Below are positions 28,257 to 35,625 of a stretch of DNA of 64,000 nucleotides, one piece after another; within the stretch, counting starts at the first letter, position 1, and each line of letters starts with the position of its first letter. The notes under the pieces are model-generated. The model worked only from the letters and a program-made list of their open reading frames with translations, had not been told where the DNA came from and searched no databases. A program made the position numbers and the translations under genes. The stretch spans positions 1,984,001-2,048,000 of the forward strand of contig NZ_CP020809.1 in the NCBI RefSeq assembly GCF_002157835.1. Reading direction: 5' to 3'. The DNA comes from Mycobacterium dioxanotrophicus. GTDB taxonomy: Bacteria > Actinomycetota > Actinomycetes > Mycobacteriales > Mycobacteriaceae.

Positions 28257-28901
28257 CTACGACTCGAGATAGCGGAGCACGGCCAGCACGCGGCGGTTCT
28301 CGCTCTCGTCGGGAGCCAGGTCGAGTTTGGTGAAGATCGAGGCGATGTGCTTCTCGGCCGAGCCGACCGAGATGTGCAGCGCGCCGGCGATGGCCGAGTT
28401 GGTCCTGCCCTCTGCCATGAGTTGCAGCACGTCGTGTTCACGTGGAGTCAGTTGGTCCAGCGCGCTGCGCCGGTGAGAACGCACCAAGATCTGTGACACC
28501 ACCTCGGGATCGAGCACCGTGCCGCCGCCGCCCACCACCGTGACCGCATCGAGAAAGGCCGGTACGTCGGCGACCCGGTCTTTGAGCAGATACCCGAAAC
28601 CTTTTGTGTCCGAGGTGATCAGGTCGGCGGCGTAACGCTCCTCGACATAGTGAGACAGCACCAGCACCGCGGAGTCGGGGTTCTGCTTGCGTAACAGAGC
28701 CGCCGCACGGATGCCCTCGTCGGTGAACGTGGGTGGCATGCGTACGTCGACGATGGCCAGGTCCGGACGCTTGTCGTTGACCAGACGCAGCAGGTTGGTG
28801 GCGTCGGGCACGCCCGCCACGACCTCGTGCCCGGCGTCGGCGAGAATCCGCTCGATACCGGCACGCAGCAGGGCGGAGTCCTCGGCGATCACGATGCGCA
28901 T
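28257..28901 (-). CDS. NarL/LuxR-family response regulator
   Basis: A 214-residue regulator. The receiver has VIAEDSALLRAGIERIL (acidic pair), LAIVDVRMPPTFTDEG (phospho-Asp) and GFGYLLKDRV (Lys). The C-terminal LuxR helix-turn-helix is LTPREHDVLQLMAEGRTNSAIAGALHISVGSAEKHIASIF. The PPTxTDEG loop is characteristic of regulators paired with the Sensor-domain kinases of actinobacteria. Its start overlaps the end of the kinase gene (28889-28901), so the two are co-translated. Confidence 0.92.
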   Translation of the reverse strand: MRIVIAEDSALLRAGIERILADAGHEVVAGVPDATNLLRLVNDKRPDLAIVDVRMPPTFTDEGIRAAALLRKQNPDSAVLVLSHYVEERYAADLITSDTKGFGYLLKDRVADVPAFLDAVTVVGGGGTVLDPEVVSQILVRSHRRSALDQLTPREHDVLQLMAEGRTNSAIAGALHISVGSAEKHIASIFTKLDLAPDESENRRVLAVLRYLES

Positions 28902-30196
28902 GGCAGCACCGCCGTGACGATCGTGGGTCCGGTGACCGGGCTGGACACCCCGAACGATCCACCGGCCGCCCGCACCCGTTCGTCCAGACCCCGCAGGCCC
29001 GTGGCGTTCTCGTCGGTGCCGATCACCGCGCCGCCCGCACCGTCGTCGAACACCGACACATGCAACACATTCGCCGACGGGTCCCACCGCACCGTCACCA
29101 CCGCCTGGGTCGCGTCGGCGTGCTTGGCGATGTTGGTCAAGGCCTCGGCAACGACGAAGTACGCCACCGATTCGATCTCGTCGGGCAACCGCTGCGGCAG
29201 TTCGACGTGCAACGTCGTTGGCACACCCGAGGTTTCGGCGCGCTGCACCACCGAGGACAGGGCGGCGTCCAGCCCGCGATCGGCCAGGATGGTCGGTGCG
29301 ATGCCGCGCACCACGTTGCGCAACTCCACCAGAGCGTTCTTGGCGTCATCGTGCGCCTCGGAGATCAAGGCCTTGGCGGCAGGCAGATCGGTGTCCAGCT
29401 TGGTCTGGGCCAGCCCGATCGTCATCGCCAGGGACACCAGCCGCGGTTGCACACTGTCGTGCAGATCGCGTTCGATACGGTGCCTTTCGGTCTGTGCCGA
29501 GGACACCGCCCCTTCCCGCGCATCGGCCAGCGCACTGACCTGATACTGCAACGCCGCGGTCGGTGACGGCGACAACAACCACCGATCGATCGCGGCATCC
29601 AGTGCGGGCGCGAACACCAGCACGGCCACCGCGACGGTGAACGCGATGATGGCCAGCAGCCACGCGATCGGTGGCGAGATGAACACCAGGCCGGCCCTGT
29701 CGTCACTGTGCCGGATGGCGATCGAGGCCGCCGGGCCCAGGAAGGCGAAGGCCAGCAATCCGAAGGCCAGGCCCGTGGCGAGCAGGTCGTAGACCATCCG
29801 CAGGAAATGCTGGGCCACGGCCTTCCAGAATCGCGTGCCACTGATGTCGAGCCAAAGTTGATGCGCCCAACCCTGAAACCCGGTGTAGGGGGAGAGCCGT
29901 CGCGGCGGAACACCGATGCGTAGGCCGAAAACCGCCTCGCTGCGGGCACGTTCCACCCATTCGACCCCGCGCATCAGATAGATGAACACCACAGCCGCGA
30001 GCGCGAAGCCGACCAGGGACGGGATCGACGAGATACCGATGACCATGACCGACAAGGGAATCCAGGACCACACCAGTGCCACCGCGGCGCCGGTGATCAT
30101 CGATGCCGTCGGCGTCACGCCGATGTTGCGCGGCAGCGTGCGGGGCCGGGCGGGTGCGGGAACGACGGGTGGACCCGTTTCGCTGATTGCGACCAT
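28889..30196 (-). CDS. sensor histidine kinase (HisKA_3, NarX/LiaS-type)
   Basis: A 435-residue kinase. The N-terminal half has four to six TM segments with the 'putative sensor' domain (GVEWVERARSEAVFGLRIG, then FWKAVAQHFLRMVYDLLATG). The HisKA_3 dimerisation motif ERHRIERDLHDSVQPRLVSL holds the phospho-His. The ATPase domain has EALTNIAKHADAT (N box), VFDDGAGGA and GLRGLDERVRAAGGSF. It is the first gene of a kinase-regulator-DUF4097 operon and probably reports on the membrane state. It diverges from the TehA-like transporter with 105 bp between starts. Confidence 0.92.
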   Translation of the reverse strand: MVAISETGPPVVPAPARPRTLPRNIGVTPTASMITGAAVALVWSWIPLSVMVIGISSIPSLVGFALAAVVFIYLMRGVEWVERARSEAVFGLRIGVPPRRLSPYTGFQGWAHQLWLDISGTRFWKAVAQHFLRMVYDLLATGLAFGLLAFAFLGPAASIAIRHSDDRAGLVFISPPIAWLLAIIAFTVAVAVLVFAPALDAAIDRWLLSPSPTAALQYQVSALADAREGAVSSAQTERHRIERDLHDSVQPRLVSLAMTIGLAQTKLDTDLPAAKALISEAHDDAKNALVELRNVVRGIAPTILADRGLDAALSSVVQRAETSGVPTTLHVELPQRLPDEIESVAYFVVAEALTNIAKHADATQAVVTVRWDPSANVLHVSVFDDGAGGAVIGTDENATGLRGLDERVRAAGGSFGVSSPVTGPTIVTAVLPCAS

Positions 30197-30301
30197 GCCT
30201 TCAACCTACGAAGTTGTCGGCCTCGGCGACACAGCGTTTTCCCGCGAACCGGGTGGGGGATATCCCCCGGTTCCGCCCCAGCCAAGACGTAGGGTGCCGC
30301 C

Positions 30302-31444
30302 ATGGCCACATCGTCAACCCCCGATGAACCTCGGTCGCGTGTCGAGGTGTTGGGCAACATCGGCCCGAACTGGTTCGCCTCGGTGATGGGAACCGGCATC
30401 GTGGCGACGGCGGCGGCCACGCTGCCGATCCAGTTCACCGGGCTGCGCGCCTTTGCCGAGGTGGTGTGGATCATCGCCGCAGTGCTGCTGATCGTCCTCA
30501 TCGCGTTGGTCGGTGGGCACTGGCTGCGGCACCCGACGGTGGCTCGTACCCACGCGCGCAACCCGCAGATGGCGCACTTCTACGGGGCCGCGCCCATGGC
30601 GCTGATGACGGTCGGCTCAGGCGCCGTCCTGGTGGGCCGCGATCTGATCGGCGAACGGATTGCGGTCGACCTGTGCTGGGTGCTGTGGACCGCGGGAACC
30701 CTCGGCGGCTTGTTCACGGCCGTCAGCATTCCGTATCTGATGTTCACCCAGCACAATGTCGAGCCCGATGCCGCGTTCGGCGGTTGGCTGATGCCGGTGG
30801 TGCCACCGATGGTGTCGGCGGCCACCGGTGCCCTGCTGATCCCGCACATGGTCCCCGGGACCGGCCGGGCCACCATGCTCTACGGCTGTTTTGCGATGTT
30901 CGGGCTGTCCTTGGTGGCCGCACTGCTGATCATCGCGATGATCTGGAGCCGGCTCACCCACTACGGCACCTCGGGCACCGCGCGGGTCCCCACGCTGTGG
31001 ATCGTGTTGGGGCCGGTCGGCCAGTCCATCACCGCCGCCGGGCTCCTGGGCACCAATGCCGAGTTGGCCGTCGACCGTGAGATCGCGGCCGGCTTCGGTG
31101 TTTTCAGCGTTCTGTTCGGGGTTCCGATGTGGGGCTTCGCAGTGTTGTGGATCGCCTTGGCCACCGGACTGACGGTGCGTACGCTGCGCCGGGGCATGCC
31201 ATTCGCGCTGACGTGGTGGAGCCTGACGTTCCCCGTCGGCACGTTCGTCACGGGAACCACGCAACTGGCGGTACACACCCATCTTCCAGCGTTCAAGGTT
31301 GCCGCCGTAATCGCTTACGCCGGGTTGCTGTTCACCTGGTGCCTGGTCGCGGTGCGCACCACGCGGGGCAGCCTGCGCGGCAACCTGTTCCAGCCGCCGC
31401 CGGCCACCGGGCCGGTCAAAGCGTACAAGGATCCGGTGCGCTGA
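30302..31444 (+). CDS. TDT-family (TehA/SLAC1-type) anion channel or transporter
   Basis: A 380-residue membrane protein with ten predicted TM helices. It begins with GNIGPNWFASVMGTGIVATAAATL, the conserved first helix of the tellurite-resistance/dicarboxylate transporter family. A central conserved Phe gates the pore in TehA/SLAC1; PMWGFAVLW and ALTWWSLTFPVGTFVTGT are the matching late helices. Substrates in the family include malate, tellurite-related anions, chloride and sulfite. It stops 1 bp before the LLM oxidoreductase start. Confidence 0.86.
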   Translation: MATSSTPDEPRSRVEVLGNIGPNWFASVMGTGIVATAAATLPIQFTGLRAFAEVVWIIAAVLLIVLIALVGGHWLRHPTVARTHARNPQMAHFYGAAPMALMTVGSGAVLVGRDLIGERIAVDLCWVLWTAGTLGGLFTAVSIPYLMFTQHNVEPDAAFGGWLMPVVPPMVSAATGALLIPHMVPGTGRATMLYGCFAMFGLSLVAALLIIAMIWSRLTHYGTSGTARVPTLWIVLGPVGQSITAAGLLGTNAELAVDREIAAGFGVFSVLFGVPMWGFAVLWIALATGLTVRTLRRGMPFALTWWSLTFPVGTFVTGTTQLAVHTHLPAFKVAAVIAYAGLLFTWCLVAVRTTRGSLRGNLFQPPPATGPVKAYKDPVR

Positions 31445-31445
31445 C

Positions 31446-32339
31446 ATGCGGGTCGGGATGACCATGCCGGTGATGGAGCCGGATCTTGACACCGCACTGC
31501 TCAAGTCGTGGGCCAGGACTGTGGACGAGGGGCCGTTCTCGTCGCTGTGTTGGGGTGAACGCATTGCGTTCGACAACCCCGACAGCCTCACGTTGCTGGG
31601 TGCGCTGGCAGCGTGGACCGATCGGGTGCAGCTGGTCACCACCGTGATCGTGCCGCAGCTGCACGACCCGGTGCTGTGCGCAAAGGCCTTGGCCACCGGC
31701 GATCTTCTCAGCGGCGGGCGACTGACCGTGGGCATCGGAATCGGCGGCAGACACGAGGATTATCACGCGGTGGGTGCGGACCCCAAGACTCAGACTATGC
31801 GCGGAATGGCCGAGCGGGTCGAGATCATGCGCCGGGTTTGGGCGGGGGAGAAGATCACCGATTCGGTGTTGCCGGTAGGCCCGGCGCCGGTGCGAGCAGG
31901 TGGTCCGTCACTGTTGGTGGGGACGATCGGGCCGAGGACCGTGCGCAGTGCGGCATCGTGGGCCGACGGATTGGCAGGCATCACAATGGATCTCGATACC
32001 GGTAAGCAGAACCAGTTGTTCGACGTCGCCCGTGGCTCCTGGGCACGGGCCGGCAAACCGGCACCACATCTGGCGACGTCATTCTGGTTCGCCGTGGGAC
32101 CCGCCGACGCCGCCCGCGACCAGGTGCGTCGTCATCTGCGCCGCTACATGAACTGGATTCCCACCGAATACGTCGACGCCATCGCCCCGACCACGGGCTG
32201 GTCCGGTTCGCAGGACGAACTGGCAGACACGTTGCAGCGATTCGCGGCCATCGGCACCGATGAGGTGCACCTGATCCCGACCAGCTCCGATCTCGACCAG
32301 GTGCACCGAGCGGCCGAGGTGGTGAGCGACTTCACCTGA
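31446..32339 (+). CDS. LLM-class flavin/F420-dependent oxidoreductase
   Basis: A 297-residue luciferase-like TIM-barrel oxidoreductase. Conserved parts are MRVGMTMPVME, GERIAFDNPDSLTLLGALAAWTDRVQL, TGDLLSGGRLTVGIGIGGRHEDY and FAAIGTDEVHLIPTSSDLDQV. Mycobacteria have many such proteins using F420 or FMN; cofactor and substrate are not evident. Only 1 bp separates it from the anion channel gene, so they are in one operon. It converges with the MFS gene, with 4 bp between the stops. Confidence 0.87.
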   Translation: MRVGMTMPVMEPDLDTALLKSWARTVDEGPFSSLCWGERIAFDNPDSLTLLGALAAWTDRVQLVTTVIVPQLHDPVLCAKALATGDLLSGGRLTVGIGIGGRHEDYHAVGADPKTQTMRGMAERVEIMRRVWAGEKITDSVLPVGPAPVRAGGPSLLVGTIGPRTVRSAASWADGLAGITMDLDTGKQNQLFDVARGSWARAGKPAPHLATSFWFAVGPADAARDQVRRHLRRYMNWIPTEYVDAIAPTTGWSGSQDELADTLQRFAAIGTDEVHLIPTSSDLDQVHRAAEVVSDFT

Positions 32340-32343
32340 GCCC

Positions 32344-33771
32344 CTAGTGCGACAACCCCACCGTCGCCACCAACGGGCCCGGTTTGGGTTTGAGGACGAC
32401 GCTGAAGACCAGCGCGACCGCACCGATGGCCATGCAGACCCAGAACGCGTGCTGGAAGGTCGTGTCTGTGCCCGACCCGACTATCGGCCCGGCCCAGGCG
32501 AATCCGAGTGACGCCCCGATGCCGTAGCTGGCATTGGCGATGCCCGGCAGGGCGCCCGGCTCCTCGTCGGAAGCCTGAATGACGCCCAGCGAGCTCATCG
32601 CCGTCAACAGCACGGCGTTGAACGCCAGCCCGTAGAGCACCATCAGTCCGATGAAGATGTTCTCCTGCTTGGCAAAAACCGCCAGCAGCGCGGTAACCGC
32701 AACGGAGGACACGATCCCCGCACGCAGTACGGTGACGAACCCGATGCGGACCGCGAGTCGGCCCACGAATGGGCCGGCGATGACCTGGACGATCGACGCC
32801 GGTGTGAGGAACAGCAGTGCCGTCATAGTGGCGTTGTGGCCGAAACCGGAATCGGTGTCCTCGGCCAGCGCAGGTACCAGGAAGCCGGTGACCACCATGA
32901 AGGAACCCATCACCAGGATCGTCACGATGATCAGCGGCCACGCCTCACGCGAGCGCATGTGTTTGATGGCCATCAGCGGATGCGCCACCCGGCTGTCGAC
33001 GATGACGAGCGCGATCAAGGCGAGCACGGCCACGGTGATCCAGATCAGCGCGGGCCGCGACGTCCAGCCCTGGTGACCGCCTGCGCCGAAGAACAGATTG
33101 ATGCCCGCCACCGTCAGTGAGATGAGCGCCGCACCCAGCCAGTCCATCCGGCCCGGCGAGCGGCTGCCGGGGTCGTCGGAAGGCACTGATTTCCAGGCGA
33201 ATCCGAGCCCGAGCAGCCCGACCACGAGGATCAGTACGAATATCGACCGGAAGCCGAGATGATCGACCATCAGCCCGCCCAGCAGGGCGTCGCCACCGGC
33301 CACGCCGCCGTTGATCGAGGAGATCACGCCGCAGCACACGCCGAACATCGGGCCGCTGAGGCGCTCACGCATGATGAGGAAGGCCAGCCCGAAGGTGATG
33401 TTCGACCCACCCTGCAGGGCCCGGCCGAGGACGAACAGCGGCAGCGAGGTGGACACGATGCACAGCACCGTGCCGATGCACAGCACGATCATGATGGCGA
33501 GCAGCACGCGTTTTCGGCCGATGTAGTCGCTGAAGCGGATCAGCACCACGTTGGCGATGGCCCCGGCGAGGTAGAAGTACGTCGACATCGCCACGAACGC
33601 ATTGGGACCCAGTTCGCTGGTGATGGCGTGGTAGGCCGGCGCCACCATGGTGGCGTTGAGCTGGAAGGAGATCACCGACGCGACCAGAGCGGCAATCATG
33701 AACACGATCTGGCGCTGCGAGAGCGCGGTGCCGCCCGCGTCGGGCGATGTGGCGACCGGGGGCTGGCTCAC
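32344..33771 (-). CDS. MFS transporter
   Basis: A 475-residue major facilitator transporter with 14 likely TM segments. TM1 is FMIAALVASVISFQLNATMVAPAYHAIT, where the usual D-x-T is replaced by N-A-T. Motif A in loop 2-3 is RFSDYIGRKRVLLAIMIV, and TM5 has ISSINGGVAGGDALLGGLMVDHLGF. It begins 37 bp after the stop of the prolyl hydroxylase-like gene on the same strand, so it may be the fourth gene of that operon. The substrate is unknown. Confidence 0.85.
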   Translation of the reverse strand: MSQPPVATSPDAGGTALSQRQIVFMIAALVASVISFQLNATMVAPAYHAITSELGPNAFVAMSTYFYLAGAIANVVLIRFSDYIGRKRVLLAIMIVLCIGTVLCIVSTSLPLFVLGRALQGGSNITFGLAFLIMRERLSGPMFGVCCGVISSINGGVAGGDALLGGLMVDHLGFRSIFVLILVVGLLGLGFAWKSVPSDDPGSRSPGRMDWLGAALISLTVAGINLFFGAGGHQGWTSRPALIWITVAVLALIALVIVDSRVAHPLMAIKHMRSREAWPLIIVTILVMGSFMVVTGFLVPALAEDTDSGFGHNATMTALLFLTPASIVQVIAGPFVGRLAVRIGFVTVLRAGIVSSVAVTALLAVFAKQENIFIGLMVLYGLAFNAVLLTAMSSLGVIQASDEEPGALPGIANASYGIGASLGFAWAGPIVGSGTDTTFQHAFWVCMAIGAVALVFSVVLKPKPGPLVATVGLSH

Positions 33772-33808
33772 GATCGCATCGTAGGTGCGGCGACCTGCGC
33801 GTGCAGCG

Positions 33809-34417
33809 TTATTGACGCGCCCCGTGGTTCACTCTGGCCCATGTCGTCAGGGCGATCTTGCGGCCCTTACGTACCTGTCGCGCCACATGATCCATCACCG
33901 GATCCGGAGACCCGTCCGGTGCCAGGTTCTTCCAGGCCAGCAGGCGACCCGCGCGGGCGGCCACGCTGAGGTGAAGGTTGGGAAACCAGGTGCTTCCGCC
34001 TTCGTCGGGCGAGTGCAGGTAGAGCAGCACGGTGGTGGCGCGTTCACCGCCCGGCTCGGTCGCGAACAACCCAGCGTCGTGGTGGCGTTTGAAGCCGGTG
34101 CGGTAGCCGTAGCGCAACGCCTGCCAGTATTCGAGGCGCGCCGCTTCGACGCCGAGCGCCGTGCACACCGCCGACTCCAGGTCGGCCAGCCGTGGCCGCA
34201 GGTCGTCGGGAAACCAGTACTGCGTGGTCGATTGGCTGGTCCGCCGCGGCGATTGAAAGGATTTCAGCTGGCCGGCAGGCGCGCGTGACACCACCGAACT
34301 ACGCCGCCACAACGCGAACTGAAGTCCTTCGACGAACGCCGCACAGTCCTGCGGGGAGAGGAAATTGTCGTCCCACGCGATGCGGTCGTGCTCCAGGCGC
34401 TGCGCGAGTGTGCTCAT
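33809..34417 (-). CDS. 2OG-Fe(II) dioxygenase, prolyl-4-hydroxylase-like
   Basis: A 202-residue 2-oxoglutarate/Fe(II) dioxygenase of the prolyl 4-hydroxylase type. The iron triad is complete: RHHDA gives H112-x-D114, and DHVARQVRKGRK gives the distal H177, with K187 ten residues later in the 2-oxoglutarate position, then TTWAR. YRTGFKRHHDAG and TVLLYLHSPDEGGSTWFPN are P4H core strands. There is no signal peptide, so it acts in the cytosol. Its ATG overlaps the stop of the GT60 gene by 4 bp. The expected reaction is proline hydroxylation with O2 and 2OG; the likely partner is the Pro-rich protein encoded first in the operon (inference). Confidence 0.88.
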   Translation of the reverse strand: MSTLAQRLEHDRIAWDDNFLSPQDCAAFVEGLQFALWRRSSVVSRAPAGQLKSFQSPRRTSQSTTQYWFPDDLRPRLADLESAVCTALGVEAARLEYWQALRYGYRTGFKRHHDAGLFATEPGGERATTVLLYLHSPDEGGSTWFPNLHLSVAARAGRLLAWKNLAPDGSPDPVMDHVARQVRKGRKIALTTWARVNHGARQ

Positions 34418-35301
34418 CGAAGGGCGACCAGCGGTGTGAGAGTGTGGTTTTCGAACTCGGCTACGGTGCGTTCGGTGCCCAGGACGAGCACGTCGTCGAT
34501 GTAGTCACCGGCGAAGAAGCGGCGCATCACCGACAGTGATCGCTCGTGCTGCTGGTGCCAGTCCGGGTGATCGTTCCAGTGCGGGACCCGGCCGGCACGG
34601 TCGAAGCAATGCCAGCCCAGGATGCGGTGCGGGTGATACAGGTCGTATCCGTGGGTGTACGCCCGGACGCTCGTCACCACCTCGTCACCGAAGAAGTAGA
34701 TGCGGGGGCTGAACCGGATGTCTCGGTTGAATTCCCCTGCGGTGAAGATGAAGTGCAGTGACACGAAGTCGGCGACCACGGGTTCGGTGAGGCTGGTCCA
34801 CCACGGTATGGGTGTGCTGGCCAGTTTGGTGAGGATGCCGCGGTCTCTGCCGTAGGGGATGATCCGGTACGGCCGTTTGCGCCGTGCCCCGGGTTCGCGT
34901 TGCGGGTCGTAAGCCGGTAAGTAGGCCGTCAGCAACGGTTTACGGACGCCCTGGTCGCGCAGCTGCCGGTGCATCGCGATCGCCGCGTCGTCCCAGCCGC
35001 GGGCGAACCGGTGGTGCGAGTCGATGATGAGGGTGTATTCCTCGTCCTGCCAACGTTGTTGGGCCATGGAGCGGGCCCAGTTGCAGCCACGGCTGCGGTC
35101 GGCGTCGATGTCGACGATCTCGATGCCGGGCAACTCCCACACCTCGCGCGGCAGCGACTCGTGCGGCGCATGCTGCCAGATCACACACGTACGCAACCGT
35201 TCCGGCGCGGCGGCCTTGCCGTACAGGTCCAGCAGCGTCTTGGGTAGCTCGGTGTCGCGATACGCAGGGATCTGCACGTAGATCCGCGGCAGGCCTGACA
35301 T
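34414..35301 (-). CDS. GlcNAc-transferase, GT60 (Skp1 Gnt1-like)
   Basis: A 295-residue cytosolic glycosyltransferase of the GlcNAc family (GT60). Motifs: IYVQIPAYRDTELPKTLLDL at the nucleotide-binding start, RGCNWARSMAQQRW, DSHHRFARGWD (residues 94-104, metal-binding DxH), FNRDIRFSPRIYFFGDEVV (around 191-209), and YTHGYDLYHPHRILGWH with RVPHWNDHPDW. In Dictyostelium and Toxoplasma this family adds alpha-GlcNAc to a hydroxyproline of Skp1 made by a P4H. Here it lies between a Pro-rich protein gene (2-bp gap) and a P4H-like gene (4-bp overlap). The donor UDP-GlcNAc and hydroxyproline acceptor are inferred from the family. Confidence 0.87.
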   Translation of the reverse strand: MSGLPRIYVQIPAYRDTELPKTLLDLYGKAAAPERLRTCVIWQHAPHESLPREVWELPGIEIVDIDADRSRGCNWARSMAQQRWQDEEYTLIIDSHHRFARGWDDAAIAMHRQLRDQGVRKPLLTAYLPAYDPQREPGARRKRPYRIIPYGRDRGILTKLASTPIPWWTSLTEPVVADFVSLHFIFTAGEFNRDIRFSPRIYFFGDEVVTSVRAYTHGYDLYHPHRILGWHCFDRAGRVPHWNDHPDWHQQHERSLSVMRRFFAGDYIDDVLVLGTERTVAEFENHTLTPLVALR

Positions 35302-35303
35302 GG

Positions 35304-35573
35304 CTAGCGCGCGTCGAGTCGTTTGTTGAGCGCGGCGACGTCGCGGCTGACCTTGAGCAGCTGGCGCATCACCTCGTTGAGCGTGACCTCCTCCAGGACC
35401 CGGCACGGATCCGGCGGAGGGGGCGGGGGTGTTCCGCCCGGGAGTCCTCCGTCGAGATCGTCCAGGACGTAACGGCGCATGATCTCGATGAGCGCCTCGG
35501 GACGCTCGGCGAGATTGAGGACCGGGCCGTAGGTGGCGATCACCTGATCGATGACGTGCTGTTCGGATGGCAT
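35304..35573 (-). CDS. small protein with polyproline linker, candidate substrate of the P4H/GT60 pair
   Basis: An 89-residue soluble protein. Residues 1-40 look helical (HVIDQVIATYGPVLN, EALIEIMRRYVLDDL). Residues 41-57 are a flexible linker, GGLPGGTPPPPPPDPC, with six consecutive prolines at 49-54. Residues 58-89 are a second amphipathic helix (EVMRQLLKVSRDVAALNKRL), possibly a coiled coil. No signal peptide, no known domain. It is first in the operon, 2 bp before the glycosyltransferase gene. The prolines are the obvious targets for the hydroxylase and GlcNAc-transferase encoded next; this is inference. A close ATG and weak upstream Shine-Dalgarno suggest a leaderless or near-leaderless start. 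Confidence 0.8.
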   Translation of the reverse strand: MPSEQHVIDQVIATYGPVLNLAERPEALIEIMRRYVLDDLDGGLPGGTPPPPPPDPCRVLEEVTLNEVMRQLLKVSRDVAALNKRLDAR

Positions 35574-35609
35574 GTGCGAAACGCTAGGCCGCCGTAGGCC
35601 CGGTGGATT

Positions 35610-35625
35610 GAGTAGTGGACTACTC
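35610..35625. promoter_or_regulatory. perfect 16-bp palindrome upstream of the Pro-rich/GT60/P4H operon
   Basis: GAGTAGTGGACTACTC is a perfect inverted repeat (8-bp half-sites). It lies 37 bp before the start codon of the small Pro-rich gene and overlaps the stop codon of the LLM gene at 35620. Position and symmetry fit a repressor operator controlling the operon separately from the LLM gene. It is too short and too poor in GC to be a good terminator. Confidence 0.5.
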
